28,196 nt of DNA from CAZRDB01 sp964598695 (GTDB taxonomy: Bacteria > Armatimonadota > Zipacnadia > UBA1398): NCBI GenBank assembly GCA_964598695.1, contig CAZRDB010000048.1:1-28196 (forward strand), given 5' to 3'. A program made the position numbers and the translations under genes. Below are positions 27,953 to 28,196 of the stretch, piece after piece (positions within the stretch are counted from its first letter, which is position 1; every line of letters begins with the position of its first letter). Below the pieces are notes generated by a model. The model was given only the letters and a program-made list of their open reading frames with translations. It was not told the origin of the DNA and searched no databases.

Positions 27953-28196
27953 TCAGCCTGCCGCCAGGCTGTAGCAGCCGGGGAGGTCGACGATTCGGGC
28001 GGCCCTGCCGTTGCGGCGGCGGAGCCCCTCGCGCCGCTCGACGGTGGCGCCGGGCCAGTTGGCGACGTGCTGGTTCGCGCCCGTGAGGCGGTTGAAGAGG
28101 CAGGTCTTGCCCGTGTTGGGGTTCCCGGCGAGGGCATCGCCAGCAAAGTTAGGCGCATCACACAACACGTTCGTGCTCAAGTAACCACTGCGTACG
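27953..28196 (-). pseudogene. feoB: FeoB ferrous iron transporter fragment (N-terminal G-domain part only)
   Basis: About 75 residues of the FeoB GTPase domain are present: G1 LAGNPNTGKTCLFNRLTG, the G2-side NWPGATVERREG, and G3 IVDLPGCYSLAA. The reading then ends at a TGA (27953-27955). G4 (NxxD), the helical domain and the entire ~450-residue membrane transporter part are missing, so it cannot transport iron as read. The first in-frame start is TTG at 28180, but the frame is open to the window edge. Residues before ALAGNP (TNVLCDAPNFAGD) do not look like FeoB, and the DNA there is much less GC-rich. The cause may be an internal deletion or a scaffold-end misassembly. Confidence 0.75.

Overview
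The window is 28.2 kb of very GC-rich bacterial DNA with short intergenic gaps, overlapping start and stop codons and strong Shine-Dalgarno sites. Two runs of 10 N (1612-1621 and 12851-12860) mark scaffold joins, so this looks like a draft or metagenome-assembled scaffold. No rRNA, tRNA, insertion sequence or CRISPR array was seen. Large secreted glycoside hydrolases, a hybrid PAS kinase, a Wzy/WaaL-type ligase and an ECF sigma circuit together suggest a free-living, glycan-degrading Gram-negative-type bacterium. Armatimonadota, Planctomycetota or Hydrogenedentota-like lineages would fit, but taxonomy cannot be fixed from the sequence alone.

Region 1 (1-8475, minus strand) is a compact gene run: a Trm112-like small protein, a family 2 glycosyltransferase, an O-antigen ligase/TPR protein, type II dehydroquinase (aroQ) and a very large secreted putative glycoside hydrolase that runs off the left edge and is interrupted by the first N gap. 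Region 2 (8476-13374) has a small zinc-ribbon protein translationally coupled to a YbxB/RsmC-like methyltransferase on the plus strand. They converge on a hybrid multi-PAS histidine kinase on the minus strand, with both stop codons in one CTAG.

Region 3 (13375-23642) is a polysaccharide-degradation cluster without visible transporters. It holds a secreted GH78 alpha-L-rhamnosidase with a zinc-type dehydrogenase 2 bp behind it, an unrecognised secreted 480-residue protein, a secreted fusion of a right-handed beta-helix with a GH43-like beta-propeller, and a GH38 alpha-mannosidase. Together they could remove rhamnose, arabinose/xylose-type and mannose residues from complex glycans.

Region 4 (23700-28196) is a stress or metal locus. 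An ECF sigma factor, a zinc-binding anti-sigma factor and an RseB-like protein form an overlapping operon behind a NapH/NosR-type polyferredoxin. A Spy/ZraP-like Gly/Tyr-rich protein is divergent to it. Beyond that lie a FeoB-associated Cys-rich membrane protein and a FeoB cut off after its G3 motif. The best signal in the window is here. The same promoter-like element (GGGAATGCGC at -35, CGTCGT at -10, with a 17-nt spacer between GGAAT and CGTC) occurs three times: before the sigma gene, before the polyferredoxin gene, and on the opposite strand before the Spy-like gene. It was not found in another promoter position. This reads as an autoregulated ECF regulon linking a membrane iron-sulfur protein to a periplasmic chaperone or metal binder.
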